A stretch of 64,000 nt of DNA from an uncultured Schlesneria sp. (lineage in GTDB: Bacteria > Planctomycetota > Planctomycetia > Planctomycetales > Planctomycetaceae): the NCBI GenBank assembly GCA_903904835.1, contig CAIVEI010000141.1, forward strand, positions 21,472 to 85,471, written 5' to 3'. A program made the position numbers and the translations under genes. This document shows positions 21,426 to 31,073 of this stretch, one piece after another (position 1 is the first letter of the stretch; the number at the start of each line of letters is the position of its first letter). A model generated the notes under the pieces. The model was not told where the DNA came from, made no database searches, and saw nothing but the letters and a program-made list of their open reading frames with translations.

Positions 21426-23996
21426 TTACGGAAGTCCGTTTAATTTTCTTGTGACCCATTCGGTCATCATGAGCGTGAAGATGATTGCCAGCCAGGGCCA
21501 GCGATCCCAGAGAGTCAATTCTTCGTATTGCGTTGTCGTCGATTCGACTTTTTTAAACATTTTTGGCAGATCGCGGACCTCGTCCGCAAGAAACAATCGA
21601 CCGCCACTGGAGTCGGCAATTTGCGTGAGCAGATCTTTGTTCGCACTGAGATCGCTCAGCTCAACACTTGGTTTGTCATCAACATACAATGTTGTCTCGA
21701 TCATTTTCTCGCCGAGGATTGCGTGTTCGGCGGTCAGGCGGACCTGGTACTCACCGGGTGGCAATGAGAGCGCTCGACCTTCGTGCTGAAGTGGCTGCCC
21801 TTTGACTGGTGTCAAATCGATCGTAGTGAACGACTGATCGTTCTGGTCACCTCGTCGAAAGAGTTCGGCCCGTGCTTTCAGCTTGGGAAATTTTAGTAAG
21901 AATGATGGAGTCCAACGTGCCCGAAAGGATGCCGGTTGTCCGACTTCGATATTCGCTTTTTCGGCGCCAAACCTGACAAAATCGGTGCCGGCAGACATCT
22001 TGTTTGTCGCGGCCCATCTGGCCAGTTGCGCCCAGAATCGATGATGATATTTGTCGCCAACGCGATATCGCCATCGCCACGTCGCGTCGATTCCAAGCCA
22101 GACAACTTGCCCCGACCCGACAAACTGATGGATGATGACTCCGAACTTGCGATCGGTGGTCAAGCCGTCCACTCGTCCGGCGGGGACCAGCGTCGTCGTC
22201 CAGACGGTCGAGCCAGGTTTTGCTTCGCCAAGCATGGCCCACATCTGCCCAGGCAGACCTTTCCAGATCGCGACGTTCTGGACAAGTTCCTGTGCGAACT
22301 GCAGCATCGGTTGTTGTTCGCCGTCGGCGTTCAATTGTAAGGGAAGGCCGCGATTCCTTGGGGTTTCTTCCTGCGTCTTGTCCACAAGACTGACGGGGAT
22401 CAATTTTGTGATCGGTAACAGTTGATCCAACGCCGAGGAACGATGTTGCAGCGGCATATGTTTTTGTCCCGCTGCGAGGACGACAGTTCCCCCTTCGGAG
22501 ACAAATTTCAGCAACAGTTGCCAGGCGGTATCGGTGAATCTGTCGGGAGGAACGTCTCCGATAATCACAAGATCCAGGTCGGCGAAGGACGAGCCAGCAA
22601 CGTCGGTCGGATCGGCGGGAATTTTCAATTGTTGAGGAAAGAACGGTTCGGGCAAAACGCCGAGATGTGGTTGCTCAAATAAGACATGCTTCAGGTCAAC
22701 CCGTTCATCGCGACCCAGTGCCGCGTCAAGGTAGCGGAATTCCCAGCGGGCATCCCCATCAACGAGCAGGACTTTGGCTCGATCGTCAACGACACTGATG
22801 GCAAAGGTCCGGCTGTTGTTGTCGTCTCGCGTCTCCCCTTCCTGAACGGGAGTGCGCACAAGATATGACTTGCGTCCCAACTCGTTCGCATCAAGATCAA
22901 ATTCGGCAACGATCGAAGTCCCTGTGCATTTCACTGATTGTCGAATCGGAGTGGCATCGGGGGTGTCTTCTGGTACCAATTCAATGTCGATGGTTTTTCC
23001 TTCGAAACCGTGAGTGCTCAGCGTCACCTTCAGTTGCGGATGATCGCTTTTATAAACGGTCTGAGGATGATCAAGCTGAAGAATTGACAGGTCTTTCGGG
23101 CGATAAGTCGAACCAATCAACACCGGATAGACGGGAGAATTGACCGCTTTCAACGACGATGCAATCGCCGAAAGGTTTTGTTGTGAGTGATCACGTCCGT
23201 CTGTAAAAAGGATAATCCCTGTCACTTCGCCGTTACCAACCGCTCCTCGTTGCAGGCCGAGAGACAAGTCCGAGGTGTCAATGGCCAGGCTGGCGGATGG
23301 CTCGGCCAGGATTTGTGGAAGCTGCTGCTTCTCGATGGATTCCGCCTTGCCCGCGAAGACAAACAATTCGACCCGGCTGAGTTTCTCGAGCTGATCAAGC
23401 ACGGGATTTTTCGTGCCGCTCAGTAATCGTCGGGCGATTTCGCTGCGTGGAAGTTTGTCGAGGTCGGCAAAGATCGATTTCAAATTCTGCCGCCGGGACT
23501 CGGTGAGCGCGGCACGTCGAGTTTCGTCATCCGTTTCGTCGGCATCGACCCAATCGGGCTGCTGATCGGTATCGAATGCCGTCTGCCACCGATCCAGACG
23601 TTCTTCGTGCGCAGTATTACCAATCAGTTCCAGTCCGCGCGCGACGCGGAGTTTTTCGGCTTTTGTTGCATGTTTGTCGATCGTCGACATGCTACCGGAG
23701 ACGTCAATTCCGATAAGAATGCGACTGACATGCGAGTGTTCAAGCGTCCAACTCAGGGTCGGTTGCAAGAGTGTCATTAAAATGACCGCCAGCACACCAA
23801 ATCGCAGAAAGAGAAGTCCCGTTCCGAGTGAACGCGAAACGAGTTGTCGTTCGTAGCGCGAGATTGCGATGATCATCAAGAACGCCAATCCCACGGCGAC
23901 CAGGTGGCAAACCAGCATCGTTTGCGACTGGGTCCCCTGGAAGACGAGTTGGCGAGTCTGTGGCGACATGGATTGGCAATGTCCAGCGGATTGCAA
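21426..23996 (-). CDS. VWA-domain membrane protein (BatA/glutamine-amidotransferase-like architecture)
   Basis: N-terminal TM pair; ILIGIDVSGSMSTID MIDAS-like motif; C-terminal TM near WDRWPWLAIIFTLMMTEWVTRK. Confidence 0.75.
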   Translation of the reverse strand: MQSAGHCQSMSPQTRQLVFQGTQSQTMLVCHLVAVGLAFLMIIAISRYERQLVSRSLGTGLLFLRFGVLAVILMTLLQPTLSWTLEHSHVSRILIGIDVSGSMSTIDKHATKAEKLRVARGLELIGNTAHEERLDRWQTAFDTDQQPDWVDADETDDETRRAALTESRRQNLKSIFADLDKLPRSEIARRLLSGTKNPVLDQLEKLSRVELFVFAGKAESIEKQQLPQILAEPSASLAIDTSDLSLGLQRGAVGNGEVTGIILFTDGRDHSQQNLSAIASSLKAVNSPVYPVLIGSTYRPKDLSILQLDHPQTVYKSDHPQLKVTLSTHGFEGKTIDIELVPEDTPDATPIRQSVKCTGTSIVAEFDLDANELGRKSYLVRTPVQEGETRDDNNSRTFAISVVDDRAKVLLVDGDARWEFRYLDAALGRDERVDLKHVLFEQPHLGVLPEPFFPQQLKIPADPTDVAGSSFADLDLVIIGDVPPDRFTDTAWQLLLKFVSEGGTVVLAAGQKHMPLQHRSSALDQLLPITKLIPVSLVDKTQEETPRNRGLPLQLNADGEQQPMLQFAQELVQNVAIWKGLPGQMWAMLGEAKPGSTVWTTTLVPAGRVDGLTTDRKFGVIIHQFVGSGQVVWLGIDATWRWRYRVGDKYHHRFWAQLARWAATNKMSAGTDFVRFGAEKANIEVGQPASFRARWTPSFLLKFPKLKARAELFRRGDQNDQSFTTIDLTPVKGQPLQHEGRALSLPPGEYQVRLTAEHAILGEKMIETTLYVDDKPSVELSDLSANKDLLTQIADSSGGRLFLADEVRDLPKMFKKVESTTTQYEELTLWDRWPWLAIIFTLMMTEWVTRKLNGLP

Positions 23997-24135
23997 CTGG
24001 TGAAACTGACTTCTAAGATGAAGCGTCTTATACCATGCAAGTTTCCGGTTGTGCCAATTGGCAATCAGACATTCCAGAACAAAACAGAGTTGATCCTGAT
24101 CGATCGGCTTTGTCTTTTCATCATATTCAACAAGG

Positions 24136-24582
24136 ATGGATCCCGTGCTTCAAGTGAAATCATGTGGCGTGATCGTATTCCGACGCGACCCTGAATTGTC
24201 ATTTTTGTTGATGAAACACTCCCATCGGTACGATTTGCCCAAGGGGCATACCGAAGACGGCGAGACAGAGCTTGAGACAGCTTTGCGAGAGATGTGGGAG
24301 GAAACCGGTATTCCCAAGGATGCTGTGAAGATCGATCCCGTGTTCCGCTATGAAGAAAAGTACTTTCCGATCGAACCACGATTCGGCAGCGATCGGGTCG
24401 AGAAGACTCTGGTCATTTTTTTAGGGTGGATTTCACAAAACTATCCGATTGCGGTGACCGAGCATGCAGGTCACGAATGGAAACGCTGGCATCCACCCCA
24501 CGACGTTCAGAGGTTTACAATCAACCCGCTGCTCGAAGCACTTCTTAAGTACTTTGAAACGCATCCGTTGCCGAACGACTGA
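24136..24582 (+). CDS. NUDIX hydrolase
   Basis: NUDIX box GHTEDGETELETALREMWEETGI. Confidence 0.9.
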   Translation: MDPVLQVKSCGVIVFRRDPELSFLLMKHSHRYDLPKGHTEDGETELETALREMWEETGIPKDAVKIDPVFRYEEKYFPIEPRFGSDRVEKTLVIFLGWISQNYPIAVTEHAGHEWKRWHPPHDVQRFTINPLLEALLKYFETHPLPND

Positions 24583-24613
24583 CATAGCGATGTTTCATCG
24601 ATACAAACAAAAG

Positions 24614-24666
24614 CACAGGCGAGCGAAGACGCACGCCTGTGGCACGCAACTCTGGAATCAGAGTTG
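24614..24666. terminator. Two adjacent hairpins between convergent genes (possible bidirectional terminator/REP)
   Basis: CACAGGCG..CGCCTGTG (24614-24641) and CAACTCTG-GAAT-CAGAGTTG (24647-24666). Confidence 0.5.
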
Positions 24667-24684
24667 AAAGAGGTATTAGCTGGT

Positions 24685-25734
24685 TTATTTCTTCTTCGTG
24701 AACCACTTTGAGACGCTGTCTCGCCAGCGCGAGATTGTTGTTGCGAGTTTCTGGGTCTCGGCTGGCGAAGGTTTATCTTTTTCGAGTTCAGCGGTCAGTT
24801 TCGTGATCTCTTCGTGAAGAGCTTTCACTTCTTCGCCTCGTTTTTCCCCGACTTGTTCTTCGTAATCTTTCAGATCATCAATCGCTTCCTGAAGAGCGGC
24901 CCGAGACTCGTCATGTCGACCATCCTTCATCTCGATTTCCGCAAGCTTCAGATTGTCGGCAGTTTGCTTGAGCGGCAAGTCGATTTCTTCGAGTTCCAAC
25001 AGTACCCCACCTGCTTGAAGTGAATGAAGCGCCGAATCGGCCTGTTTGACCCTCTCATCGCCAAGTTCTTTACTCGCCAATCCGAGCGTTCTTCTCGCAA
25101 GATCCACGTCCAGCCTGACCAGCGTATAGGTGACATCGGCACGAGTGACAACCAGAGGAACTGGAGCCAGTGCGCCGTCTTGATCTTTCGGGGCGGTCCT
25201 TGGATCAACCTTAAGTCCCGCTTCATGTTTCGCCCGGATGACGGGGGAAATCACATCGCGGCGATCGATATCTTCAAACAGGGTGACGTAGCGAGGGGTG
25301 ACGTCGTCCTCATCAACATAGCAGACATCGCCAGAGGTGATTTGCGTTTTCACTTTATAGTGAGGCAGCAAGCCGTCGACAATCTTCATCAGTTTTAGTG
25401 CTTGTTCGACGTGGCGAACGGCATCCTGTTTGTGATTTTCGGCGATTGCGTCTCTCGCTTGAGCGACATGTTTCAGAATTCGCCCTGATGCGAATGAGAC
25501 TTCCCGCATTTCTACATCACTCAGGTGAGCCACAGGTTCCACGTCGATTTTGGACACGATCCGCAACGGTTTATCGGTCTTTTCCGCGTCTGTTTTTGCG
25601 GCCGGAGCGTCCTTGCCGTTCTTGACGGGCTTGGGTGCATCTGCTGCGAGGCAAAAGCTCGTCGCCAGACAACCAACTGAGAGCATCGATTGGAAAATTA
25701 TACGGTTCACAATTTGTACTCCTGATTCAAACAT
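24685..25734 (-). CDS. YfdX-family protein
   Basis: FASGRILKHVAQARDAIAENHKQDAVRHVEQALKLMKIVDGLLPHYKVKTQI. Confidence 0.65.
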   Translation of the reverse strand: MFESGVQIVNRIIFQSMLSVGCLATSFCLAADAPKPVKNGKDAPAAKTDAEKTDKPLRIVSKIDVEPVAHLSDVEMREVSFASGRILKHVAQARDAIAENHKQDAVRHVEQALKLMKIVDGLLPHYKVKTQITSGDVCYVDEDDVTPRYVTLFEDIDRRDVISPVIRAKHEAGLKVDPRTAPKDQDGALAPVPLVVTRADVTYTLVRLDVDLARRTLGLASKELGDERVKQADSALHSLQAGGVLLELEEIDLPLKQTADNLKLAEIEMKDGRHDESRAALQEAIDDLKDYEEQVGEKRGEEVKALHEEITKLTAELEKDKPSPAETQKLATTISRWRDSVSKWFTKKK

Positions 25735-25739
25735 TGGAC

Positions 25740-26438
25740 CTATTTGACCGTTTTGGCCGGAGCAACCCGAGCCCCGACACGTTCGATTTCGTGACCTACT
25801 GTTTCAAATCCAGCACCAATTTCATCGATAACATATCCGGTCCCTTCGATCAGTTTGGAGGAAATTACACGCGAGTTCTTTGCGATTTCGGCGGTAGAGG
25901 CTCTCATGCGCGCATCGGATCTGGCCGCTGCTCGTTCCATATTGTCGGCTGCCGCTCGCAAGTATTGACCCGAGATCCGAGTTTCTTTCTTACGCCAGGC
26001 TTCGGCAGCTCTGACGTATTGATAATCCGCCAACGCATGGAGTGCCCGTGCGGTGGCTGCATCCACTTCTTCGACAGACTTCACCGCTCCGCTTTCGATA
26101 TCTCTGGCCAGCGTTGTCAATTCATGTTCCGAATGGACCAAGCCACGTTTGACACGCTCCGATGCGTGTGCCGATGCGATCCGAAGGTGCACTGCGACTT
26201 TCCTGAGTTCTGCCGCTGCGGTTTTGACATCAGCCATCAGAAACGCTTCTCGAGCACGACTGATGTGTCGATCAGGTTCATCAGCCATCACGTGCCATTG
26301 ATCTTCTTCAACGAGCACGAAACCAACCGGGCCTTCCGGAGCTGTCTTTGTGTCTTTATCCTCGCCTCTTGCGACGGAGATGCCGGCGGTCTGTGAAAGG
26401 CATGCTAAGGCAATGACAATGGCGGAACGAATTCGCAT
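25740..26438 (-). CDS. Secreted helical hypothetical protein (same operon as YfdX-like gene)
   Basis: Signal peptide plus Ala/Glu/Arg-rich helices; 5 nt from the downstream gene. Confidence 0.6.
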   Translation of the reverse strand: MRIRSAIVIALACLSQTAGISVARGEDKDTKTAPEGPVGFVLVEEDQWHVMADEPDRHISRAREAFLMADVKTAAAELRKVAVHLRIASAHASERVKRGLVHSEHELTTLARDIESGAVKSVEEVDAATARALHALADYQYVRAAEAWRKKETRISGQYLRAAADNMERAAARSDARMRASTAEIAKNSRVISSKLIEGTGYVIDEIGAGFETVGHEIERVGARVAPAKTVK

Positions 26439-26609
26439 CTTGGTTCTCCCTACCCTGATTAGTGAAATTTGTTTGCTACGTCACTGATCGAATGTTTCGA
26501 CAGCGGCATATTCAATGATGAGTGGGTTCTGCCGGACAATGATCTTCATTTGCACATCGCGTTCCATTCCGGTTCGAGGGCCATTTCCTTTACAAAATCC
26601 CAATTTTTC

Positions 26610-26635
26610 ACTCACCCCGTTGGTGAGTTTTTTTT
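26610..26635 (+). terminator. Intrinsic terminator-like hairpin
   Basis: ACTCACC-CCGTT-GGTGAGT followed by an uninterrupted T-tract, + strand only. Confidence 0.7.
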
Positions 26636-26814
26636 CAGTTGGCGAATTTCAAGCCGGTCGATACCGCAATTCGGAGTTTTTCGCCGAATCACAAAGTGTG
26701 AAGACTGTGTGAATTCTGGCTATGCTTGCTATGCACGAAACCAGCATCCCTTTAGCTTCTTTCGAGGTCGATTTCGTTGTGGACGTTTTTGTCAGATCAT
26801 TTGAGGTGAAGTCA

Positions 26815-27846
26815 ATGTATCGTGTGTGTTCGATGACGTTTGCGTTGGTCGTCGTTTTGAACTGGTGTTCGCCGCTGCACGCGTGGAACGACGCCGGGCA
26901 TATGACGATTGCCAGGATTGCATGGGATTCGATGTCAGTCGAAGAGCGAGCCGCAGTCGTAACGATTTTGAGAAAGCATCCGCATCTTGAATCCCTGCTG
27001 CTCAAGGACCGGCCTGCGGAAGCAACTGAAGATGAGTGGATTTTCCTGCGAGCCGCAGTCTGGGCCGACTATGTGAGACCATCAAAGTCAACTTCCCCGG
27101 AAGATGTTCCCAATCATCCGCTTTATAAGTTTCATCGAGGCCCGTGGCATTATGTGAATTATCCCTACACCGCTGGACAGTCGAGTTCAGAATTGCCGCC
27201 AAAGCAACTTCCGAATGAGACCAACATTCTGAAACAACTTGATCTCTCGATGGAAATTCTTAGTGGCCGCACGACTTCCGATGTTGGCCGCGTGGCGGAT
27301 GTCAGCGACGATCAGAACCGGGCAGTCCGCATGACCTGGCTGTTTCATCTGGTCGGAGATCTTCATCAACCTCTGCATACGGCTGCTTTAATTGACCAGA
27401 CGCTGTTTCCCGAACCGCCCTACGGAGATCAAGGTGGAAACAAGCTGGCGATCCGGGCCGATGTTAATTCGATGCCGAAAAACCTGCACTGGTTCTGGGA
27501 TGAAATGTTTTCGACCGATTCTCACTTCGACCAGGTTTGCAAGCAATCGGAGCGACTGACGCATGATCCCGCATTCTCGTCGGAACAACTTGTTGAACTG
27601 TCAGTTCATCCGAGCTTTATCTCGTGGGCTGGCGAAAGCTATGCGGCGGCGAAAACACATGTTTACCAGGAAGGACGCCTGAAACTCGTGTTGTGGGAAC
27701 AACTCAACGCAGGCACAATTCCCCAAAGTGAAGTGCCAAGTCTTACTGCCGAAGCAATGAAAGATTGCAGGCAACTTGCTGAACGTCGAGTTGTCTTAGC
27801 AGGACATCGGCTGGCGCAAAGACTGAAAGAGATCGTCAAAAAATGA
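26815..27846 (+). CDS. S1/P1 nuclease family protein
   Basis: Mature N-terminus WNDAGHMTIARIAW; FHRGPWHYVNYPY; WLFHLVGDLHQPLHTA; GDQGGNKL; NLHWFWDE. Confidence 0.85.
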   Translation: MYRVCSMTFALVVVLNWCSPLHAWNDAGHMTIARIAWDSMSVEERAAVVTILRKHPHLESLLLKDRPAEATEDEWIFLRAAVWADYVRPSKSTSPEDVPNHPLYKFHRGPWHYVNYPYTAGQSSSELPPKQLPNETNILKQLDLSMEILSGRTTSDVGRVADVSDDQNRAVRMTWLFHLVGDLHQPLHTAALIDQTLFPEPPYGDQGGNKLAIRADVNSMPKNLHWFWDEMFSTDSHFDQVCKQSERLTHDPAFSSEQLVELSVHPSFISWAGESYAAAKTHVYQEGRLKLVLWEQLNAGTIPQSEVPSLTAEAMKDCRQLAERRVVLAGHRLAQRLKEIVKK

Positions 27847-27862
27847 TTGTGATCATTTGGAC

Positions 27863-29554
27863 TCAGTTCACGACTGCTGCTTGACGAGCCAGTTCAATGA
27901 CCATCATGTTGCTGCAGTCCTCAAGGCTGACGACTCCTTCGGCGACTTTGAGCAATGCATCCTTCTGGATAGTGCAAATTCCACGTTCTTGAATCAGCCG
28001 TCGTAATTCATTTTCTGGTTGTCCTTCGTTGATCGCCCTGATGATGTCGTCCTCTGATGTCACGACTTCAAACAAGCCAATACGATCGTAGTACCCTGTG
28101 CCACGACATCGCGGGCAACCAACGGGGTGGCGGATCTCTTTGGGAGGCTCAAGATCGTTCTCCCTAAAAATCGCTGCTTCCTGGTCCGTTGGAACTGCGG
28201 CAGTCGAGCATTCCGGGCAGAGACGCCGCAAAAGCCGCTGCGAGATGATTCCGGCGAGATTTCCCGCCAGCGACCGATTGTCGATGTGCAAATCTCGGAT
28301 CGCCGTGACGGTTGAGGCGACGTCGCGTGTATGAAGGCTGCTGAATACATATTTTCCGGAACTTGCGGCTCGCATCGCCGTTTCCGCAGCGTCCGCATCA
28401 CGAATTTCACCGATCAGAACAACATCGGGATCAAGGCGGAGCAACGTCCGCAGCCCGCTTGTCATGGTGATTCCATGTTTGGTATCAACGGAGATCTGGC
28501 GGAACGTCGGAATGTCATATTCGGCGGGATCTTCGATTGTAACGATGTGCCGCGTTCCATCATCCAATTGGTGAAGCATCGAATAAAGCGTCGTCGTTTT
28601 CCCAGAACCTGTCGGTCCCGTGACGAGAACGATTCCTTCGCCATGTCGCAGGATCTGTTCAATCCGGGTTTGTGCATTTGTGGAAAGGCCCAGTTGATCC
28701 ATTGATCGCATCAAACGATGACGCGACAGGACTCGTAGCGAAATCGCTTCGCCATCAACGACGGGGACTGCTGTAATTCGGATTTCGAAGTCATTTAATG
28801 CCTCGGGCAAGGCCAGTCGACCTTCTTTGGGATGGAACGGATCTGCGATGTCCAGGTTTCCCATCACCTTGAGCTGCATGAGAAGTGCTCGCCCCACTTC
28901 GTTGCTCAATCGACAGAAGTTCGACATCTTCCCGTCGACGCGAAACCTGACGGTGTATTCCTCGCCGGAGGGGTCGATGTGAATATCTGTTGCCCGAGCA
29001 GAAATGGCTCGCGAGATTAACGCCAATGCCGGGTTGTCATTGATTTCAACCGAGGTCAGCACGTCTGCCGGAATCGACGATACAGGAGGTTTGTCGATCA
29101 TTGTCCAGTTCTGCCAGATGGCCGCTGGTGCTTCACCGATCGATTCTTCTTTCTGGGCTTTCAACGTCAGGACCGGGCAGGGGGCTCGCCTCGTAACTTC
29201 TTCTGCGACGCTTCCCAGGATCAAGCGTTTCAACCCGGATCGGCCCGTTGTCCCCATGACGATCAAGTCAGCCTTTTCCTCGGCGGCCACGGATAAAATG
29301 GCGGAAACAGGGATCCCTTCGACGTACCGTTCTTCATAGCGAAGCGGCGGATTGCTTGCAGAAAAGGACTGAAGCAAGTTTGCCATCTCTTGATACGACG
29401 GATCCTGCTCGATCTTCGGGTCCGGAACCGAACCATTTTCCACGACGTGCATGATCACAAGCATTCCGTCAGCGCCGCGCGCCAATGCGCCAGCTTGCTT
29501 GAGGGCCGCAATACTGCAATTTGAATAGTCAGCAGGAACAAGAATCTTGAACAT
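27863..29554 (-). CDS. Fusion protein: N-terminal universal stress protein (UspA) domain + GspE/PilB-type secretion ATPase
   Basis: USP: MFKILVPADYSNCSIAALKQAGALA...IVMGTTGRSGLKRLILGSVAEEVTRRAPCPVLTL; ATPase: ATDIHIDP, GPTGSGKTTTLYSML, LRTLLRLDPDVVLIGEIRDADAAETAMRAASSGKYVFSSLHT, CPEC..CPRCRGTGYYDRIGLFE; one uninterrupted frame. Confidence 0.9.
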   Translation of the reverse strand: MFKILVPADYSNCSIAALKQAGALARGADGMLVIMHVVENGSVPDPKIEQDPSYQEMANLLQSFSASNPPLRYEERYVEGIPVSAILSVAAEEKADLIVMGTTGRSGLKRLILGSVAEEVTRRAPCPVLTLKAQKEESIGEAPAAIWQNWTMIDKPPVSSIPADVLTSVEINDNPALALISRAISARATDIHIDPSGEEYTVRFRVDGKMSNFCRLSNEVGRALLMQLKVMGNLDIADPFHPKEGRLALPEALNDFEIRITAVPVVDGEAISLRVLSRHRLMRSMDQLGLSTNAQTRIEQILRHGEGIVLVTGPTGSGKTTTLYSMLHQLDDGTRHIVTIEDPAEYDIPTFRQISVDTKHGITMTSGLRTLLRLDPDVVLIGEIRDADAAETAMRAASSGKYVFSSLHTRDVASTVTAIRDLHIDNRSLAGNLAGIISQRLLRRLCPECSTAAVPTDQEAAIFRENDLEPPKEIRHPVGCPRCRGTGYYDRIGLFEVVTSEDDIIRAINEGQPENELRRLIQERGICTIQKDALLKVAEGVVSLEDCSNMMVIELARQAAVVN

Positions 29555-29665
29555 GGAAAACTCCACATTGGTAAAGTGAATTCACTGTGGATTCTGGCAA
29601 CGTGCGTGTCGCCATACTGAAATTGTTCGAGAAAACGATGGTGCCATGATTACCCGTACGGAGAA

Positions 29666-30166
29666 TCAACTCCGGGCTGCTTCGCCTGCCACCGGATCAA
29701 TCAGGAACTGATGCCCTTTAGGATGGACTGTCAGGACGGGGCAGCTTGCCGTCCGCACCAGTTTTTCGGCGACTGAGCCGATCAAGAAACGGGCAAGTCC
29801 AGAATGACCATGCGTGCCAACCACGATCAGGTCGATCTCATGCTCTTTGGCATAGCTCAGGATCTCGTCAACCGCCAGTCCCATTACGGCATTGTGAATA
29901 ACAATGTGTTGTTGAGACCAGGTGGAGTCGATTTCATTTGCAAGTCGCCGGTCACAAGCCTCGACCTGTCGTTGCATCTCGTTTTCCGGCATGATCCAGG
30001 GGGACGCTGCGTCAGGGTAGGGAACGACCAGCGGGACGACATGCAGTAAATGCAGTTCAGCACCGAATCGATCCGCCAGCGACATGGCATACTGTTTCGC
30101 TTCGTTAGCCGGCTCGCTGAAGTCCGTTGGAAACAAAATTCGTCGAATCGAGATGATCACTGCCAT
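29666..30166 (-). CDS. Universal stress protein
   Basis: MAVIISIRRILFPTDFSEPANEAKQYA...IVVGTHGHSGLARFLIGSVAEKLVRTASCPVLTV. Confidence 0.9.
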   Translation of the reverse strand: MAVIISIRRILFPTDFSEPANEAKQYAMSLADRFGAELHLLHVVPLVVPYPDAASPWIMPENEMQRQVEACDRRLANEIDSTWSQQHIVIHNAVMGLAVDEILSYAKEHEIDLIVVGTHGHSGLARFLIGSVAEKLVRTASCPVLTVHPKGHQFLIDPVAGEAARS

Positions 30167-30239
30167 GTGCTCCTTGTTCGGTTTCACTTCCAACGGGACA
30201 TTTGGGGGGAGTCGAAGATTAAAAGTTTTTACAACGGTT

Positions 30240-30719
30240 TCAGGATTTCTGAACATCCAACGACAACGTTGGTGGTGACGGGCTTGAAGCGGGGTGTCGT
30301 AAAACTAACACGGGGCAATGTGTCTGCCTGAGAAGCCCCTCGGCAACGCTACCGTGCACCTGAAGATGGAACCGACTGTGATGGTGCGAGGCAATCACAA
30401 TTAAATCAGCGTTTTCCTCGTAAGCAACGTTCAGGATCGCACCGACTGAATAACCCCGAACGATGCGAAACGAAATTGGCATTTCGCCAGCTTCGGCTTT
30501 CATCCGGCAAAAGTGTTCGTGACATTCGCGAACAACTGGAAGCTTTTCGTCGATTGCGATGTCATCTGATTGACGATCAGGAAAGGCGTCCGGCGGCAGC
30601 ACATGTACAACGACCATTGAGGCGAACTGATCGCGAGCGACACTACACGCGAGTTGAAATGCCCGTTCCGAATCCTCAGAAAAATCTGTGGGATGCAGTA
30701 TGATATCGAATGTGCTCAT
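30240..30719 (-). CDS. Universal stress protein
   Basis: MSTFDIILHPTDFSEDSERAFQLA...IVIASHHHSRFHLQVHGSVAEGLLRQTHCPVLVL. Confidence 0.85.
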   Translation of the reverse strand: MSTFDIILHPTDFSEDSERAFQLACSVARDQFASMVVVHVLPPDAFPDRQSDDIAIDEKLPVVRECHEHFCRMKAEAGEMPISFRIVRGYSVGAILNVAYEENADLIVIASHHHSRFHLQVHGSVAEGLLRQTHCPVLVLRHPASSPSPPTLSLDVQKS

Positions 30720-30815
30720 GGCCCTGTCTCCACACGAAAAAAGCTCGCGCTAGGGGTTTCAACAGGCTCCGAATTGAGGCCATTTTCACGAGCAGGTTGA
30801 CATGAAGTTCGTTAC

Positions 30816-30830
30816 GCACAGCGTGTGCCA
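30816..30830 (-). promoter_or_regulatory. Sigma-54-like -24/-12 promoter upstream of the USP gene
   Basis: Minus strand TGGCACACGCTGTGC: GG-N10-GC spacing and TGGCACR half matches. Confidence 0.55.
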
Positions 30831-31073
30831 AGCTGGCAAGATTCGATCTGAGAAGCCTCGATCGTAAGAATTACCCGGCGGCACATTCCCGATCACCGGG
30901 GAATCGTGGCGCCGGGTGGCTGGGTTTTCTCCAGTTGGAAAGATTTCGACCACTTTTCAGCGACCTGTCTAAGACTTGGCACCGCGACTTAGACCGAGCC
31001 GCATTCTGTCAGGTTCGATGCGATTATGATTTTAGAAGTATCGCTTCACAGAAGTCCGCAATCTCAGACGATG

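Noticed and set aside
29555-29660. Sigma-54 promoter upstream of the USP-GspE fusion
   Set aside because: TGGCGACACGCACGTTGC has GG and GC 13 nt apart rather than 10; spacing is wrong.
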